From positions 492,501 to 556,500 of the forward strand of contig CAJNDS010001035.1 of the NCBI GenBank assembly GCA_905221605.1: a stretch of 64,000 nt of DNA, in the 5' to 3' direction. This document shows, piece after piece, positions 62,221 through 64,000 of this stretch. The stretch comes from Symbiodinium natans. Lineage: Eukaryota; Sar; Dinophyceae; Suessiales; Symbiodiniaceae. How positions within the stretch are numbered: position 1 is the stretch's first letter; each line of letters opens with the position of its first letter. Under the pieces are notes generated by a model. The model saw only the letters and a list, made by a program, of their open reading frames with translations. It ran no database searches and had not been told where the DNA came from. Position numbers and translations under genes: made by a program.

Positions 62221-63086
62221 ATGGCAATTCGCGAGCCTCTTGGACTTGAGACCCGGCAGCCGCCCACACTGGTGACCCCACCACGTGTCACGGGCAGGCT
62301 GAACGCATGGCAAACCGTTGACAGCGGCAGCGCATCCCTGCCTTTTCTGGTGTCCAGGCCGGCGGATGGTGGCGTAGCCAATGCAGTGGCGATAATGCTG
62401 CCAGGGCGCGGACACTTTTATGCCGAGAATCACTACTACCCCTTGCTGTGGCAAGGCTGCGTGGAGCACTTGTGGGACAACCTAGCCTTCCAGCATGCCA
62501 TTTTAGCATGCGCCGGCCTGCGGCAGGAGAAGCAGGATCACCACCAGTTTGGGTGCTGCCTGACGGCACCGACTGGACCAAGGCCACCTATACCCTGCAG
62601 ATCGTTGACCTGCTTCAGGCAGTACGAAGAGAAGTGAGCCCTCACCTCTCCACGCCGACATATGCTATCGGGATTGGTGCGGGTGGAACCGTCATATATC
62701 AGATTGCCTGTGCCACACCGCAACCGGCGTTTCAAGCCTATGTCAGCATGGGGCCCATTCGCCTGCCGTACCCATTGGCCGCCCCGACGGATGAGACCAT
62801 CCGCGTGCTCGTCTACGGCGGCCGCAAAGACGTGGAAGTTTTTGATCGCAACTTGCGGCACGGCCACAGTGTCAGGGGCAACACGCGTGTCTCGCCGGTG
62901 ATGGAGTGTCTGTGTGAGGAATCGGATTTCACTGTGTACAAGGGCTACAGTCGCTCGGAGTACTCTTGGGCTCCGGGCCTCACGGTCCGCCAACTCTACG
63001 TGGGCAAGGACCCTGAGCACATTGTTTGGTCCATGCTTCTGAGCGATCCAGATTGGCTGCTCGCAGACCATCTCGAGCTCCCGTAG
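62221..63086 (+). CDS. Alpha/beta-hydrolase-like protein, frameshifted, nucleophile missing
   Basis: Start ATG 62221 (MAIREPLGLETRQPPTLVTP). Frame 1 runs to about 62530 through LPGRGHFYAENHYYPLLWQG.. and NLAFQHAILACAGLRQE, then frame 3 continues as AGSPPVWVLPDGTDWTKATY.. to TAG 63084-63086, about 288 residues in all. The layout matches esterase/depolymerase-type alpha/beta hydrolases: oxyanion-region LPGRG, elbow strand YAIGIGAGGTVIYQIAC, acid region LVYGGRKDVEVFD and a late EHIVW. The elbow should read GxSxG but has GIGAG; the Ser position is Gly (62676-62678), so catalysis by the usual triad is not expected. The frame change is one missing base near 62530, either a real lesion or an assembly error. 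Confidence 0.55.
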
Positions 63087-63179
63087 ATGTAGAAGGGATG
63101 AGGGTAGATGTCTTTTTCTCCGATCGATTTCGATACATGAGCGTGCATTTTACTTTACGCCGAGCTGCTGAGAAGGGGG

Positions 63180-63392
63180 GTGTCTGCATGCTCACCAGAA
63201 GCCAGTATCGCAGTGCCTGCATCAAATGCTGTCGCCCGTCTGCCGGCTCAAGCAGTAGGACGGGGGTGCGACGCGGGGCTGGGTAGGTTGCTCCTAGTGT
63301 TGGGCTTCTTGGTTTTCGTGCTTTTGTCTTTGGTCTGTCTGGTTGTTTGCCTTACCTGCTCGCTCTGCTTCATGCACACCTGCCGTAGGTAG
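63180..63392 (+). CDS. Possible small membrane protein
   Basis: Open frame whose end has a long hydrophobic helix, LLLVLGFLVFVLLSLVCLVV.., followed by Cys/His/Arg and TAG. No ATG at the start of the frame. It could be a 3' extension or chance. Confidence 0.25.
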   Translation: MSACSPEASIAVPASNAVARLPAQAVGRGCDAGLGRLLLVLGFLVFVLLSLVCLVVCLTCSLCFMHTCRR

Positions 63393-63414
63393 CTGTTGCC
63401 ATGGAGGCTTACGC

Positions 63415-64000
63415 ATGTCAGAGTTACGCTCTGCCAGTGGGCTCCGCCACTATTCAGGTTTGTGTAGCCAGAAGAGGCAACCTCACTGCATTGGCCACCG
63501 CCGGCACGAGCGACATCGCAATGACCAAGCCCTGCAAGCAGGATGCATCATGCCTGCACAAGACGATGTCGAAGGATGGTCCCCTTTCTTCCCAAGGGAA
63601 GTGCAGCACTTTCTTCGACCTGAGCGTGCCTCCTTTTTGAGAGACAACAACACGATCTGCTTCGCTCCACAGCATACCGTGCGTTGTTTTCTCCTGCACT
63701 CGGGGCGTCAGGGACCTGGAAGTTGGATGCAGCATAGCGCTCTGGCCGGCCGTGCCAATGTCGCACCTCCTTGGCCTTCCGCAGATTCGCCGCCGTGGAC
63801 CACACACGCCCCTGCTGCAGGAAAGGGAAGGGAGGCAGCCCTGTCACCCTCACCCTTACGCATCACAGTGCCCAGTCAGCCAATCACCTTCGTGCCGGGA
63901 AACAGCCCCCATGCCCCCGCCCCTGTTAGCACAGATAGGCCACCACCGTCGGGACAAACTCCAGGAGTAAGCACAAGCACTCCCACGCAAGCATGCCCGC
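63415..64000 (+). CDS. Partial hypothetical protein running off the window
   Basis: From ATG 63415 one frame stays open to the last base (195 codons): MSELRSASGLRHYSGLCSQK.. DDVEGWSPFFPREVQHFLRP.. NNTICFAPQHTVRCFLLHSG.. then a Pro/Ser/Thr-rich stretch (SPLRITVPSQPITFVPGNSP). The change from a folded-looking N-terminal part to a low-complexity linker is protein-like. A competing 79-codon frame starts at ATG 63401 in a better start context (GCCATGG) and ends at 63640. No family recognised; the 3' end is outside the window. Confidence 0.45.
   Translation, partial: MSELRSASGLRHYSGLCSQKRQPHCIGHRRHERHRNDQALQAGCIMPAQDDVEGWSPFFPREVQHFLRPERASFLRDNNTICFAPQHTVRCFLLHSGRQGPGSWMQHSALAGRANVAPPWPSADSPPWTTHAPAAGKGREAALSPSPLRITVPSQPITFVPGNSPHAPAPVSTDRPPPSGQTPGVSTSTPTQACP

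Overview
The window looks like nuclear DNA of a dinoflagellate, most likely a symbiodiniacean (Suessiales). The reasons are: a plant-type TTTAGGG/CCCTAAA repeat; small GC-rich exon-like segments whose best-supported junctions have AG|G acceptors and GC or GA as well as GT donors; an ankyrin protein with the 'MLRVWRISGEELATLTQEEL' ubiquitin-like leader that I associate with Symbiodinium ankyrin proteins; and a gag-like retroelement relic of a type known from dinoflagellate genomes. No organism-specific marker such as rRNA or plastid DNA is present, so the genus is inference. I see no rRNA, intact tRNA or CRISPR array.

Layout. From base 1 to about 58.77 kb the DNA is a mosaic: short arrays of TTTAGGG, CCCTAAA or one-base variants alternate with 40-200 bp islands of non-repeat DNA. 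Many islands read as protein-coding exons, and where several can be joined they splice in phase into recognisable proteins. The telomere-like arrays therefore lie in introns and between genes, and are not a terminal telomere. Best-supported exon groups: a coiled-coil gene on the minus strand (0-4 kb); a four-exon ankyrin gene, minus (5.0-6.5 kb); a second coiled-coil group, minus (7.8-11 kb); three in-phase exons of an OGFOD1/Tpa1-like prolyl hydroxylase, minus (19.1-21.7 kb); further minus exons up to 26.8 kb; then mainly plus-strand exon series (27.0-29.5, 30.1-33.0, 33.6-37.0 and 39-45 kb); then mixed strands (45-58 kb). Because these islands are short and GC-rich, several are open on both strands; this is said where it matters.

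Mobile and repeat elements are frequent between the islands: about eleven copies of one foldback/MITE-like family (family A, ends TTGGGATGTTCCCCC), four or five of another (family B, ends CTTGGAGGTTCA), a self-inverted minisatellite of GACCTTGCCCAGTAAAA units, CT, TTC and AT microsatellites, and a 1.3 kb segmental duplication.

At about 58.8 kb the telomere-like repeat stops abruptly. The last 5.2 kb holds a decayed gag-like relic (minus), two compact plus-strand genes each apparently broken by one frameshift (an unknown helical protein and an alpha/beta-hydrolase-like protein lacking its catalytic serine), and a plus-strand reading frame that runs off the end of the window.

The most interesting observation is the ankyrin gene. 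Two of its introns, one packed with CCCTAAA units, are flanked by 18-22 bp duplicated exon ends, each carrying AG|G at the equivalent place. Exact removal of the intron plus one duplicate copy restores a continuous ankyrin reading frame. This is the footprint expected of intron gain by insertion (introner-like), here with telomeric repeat as cargo.
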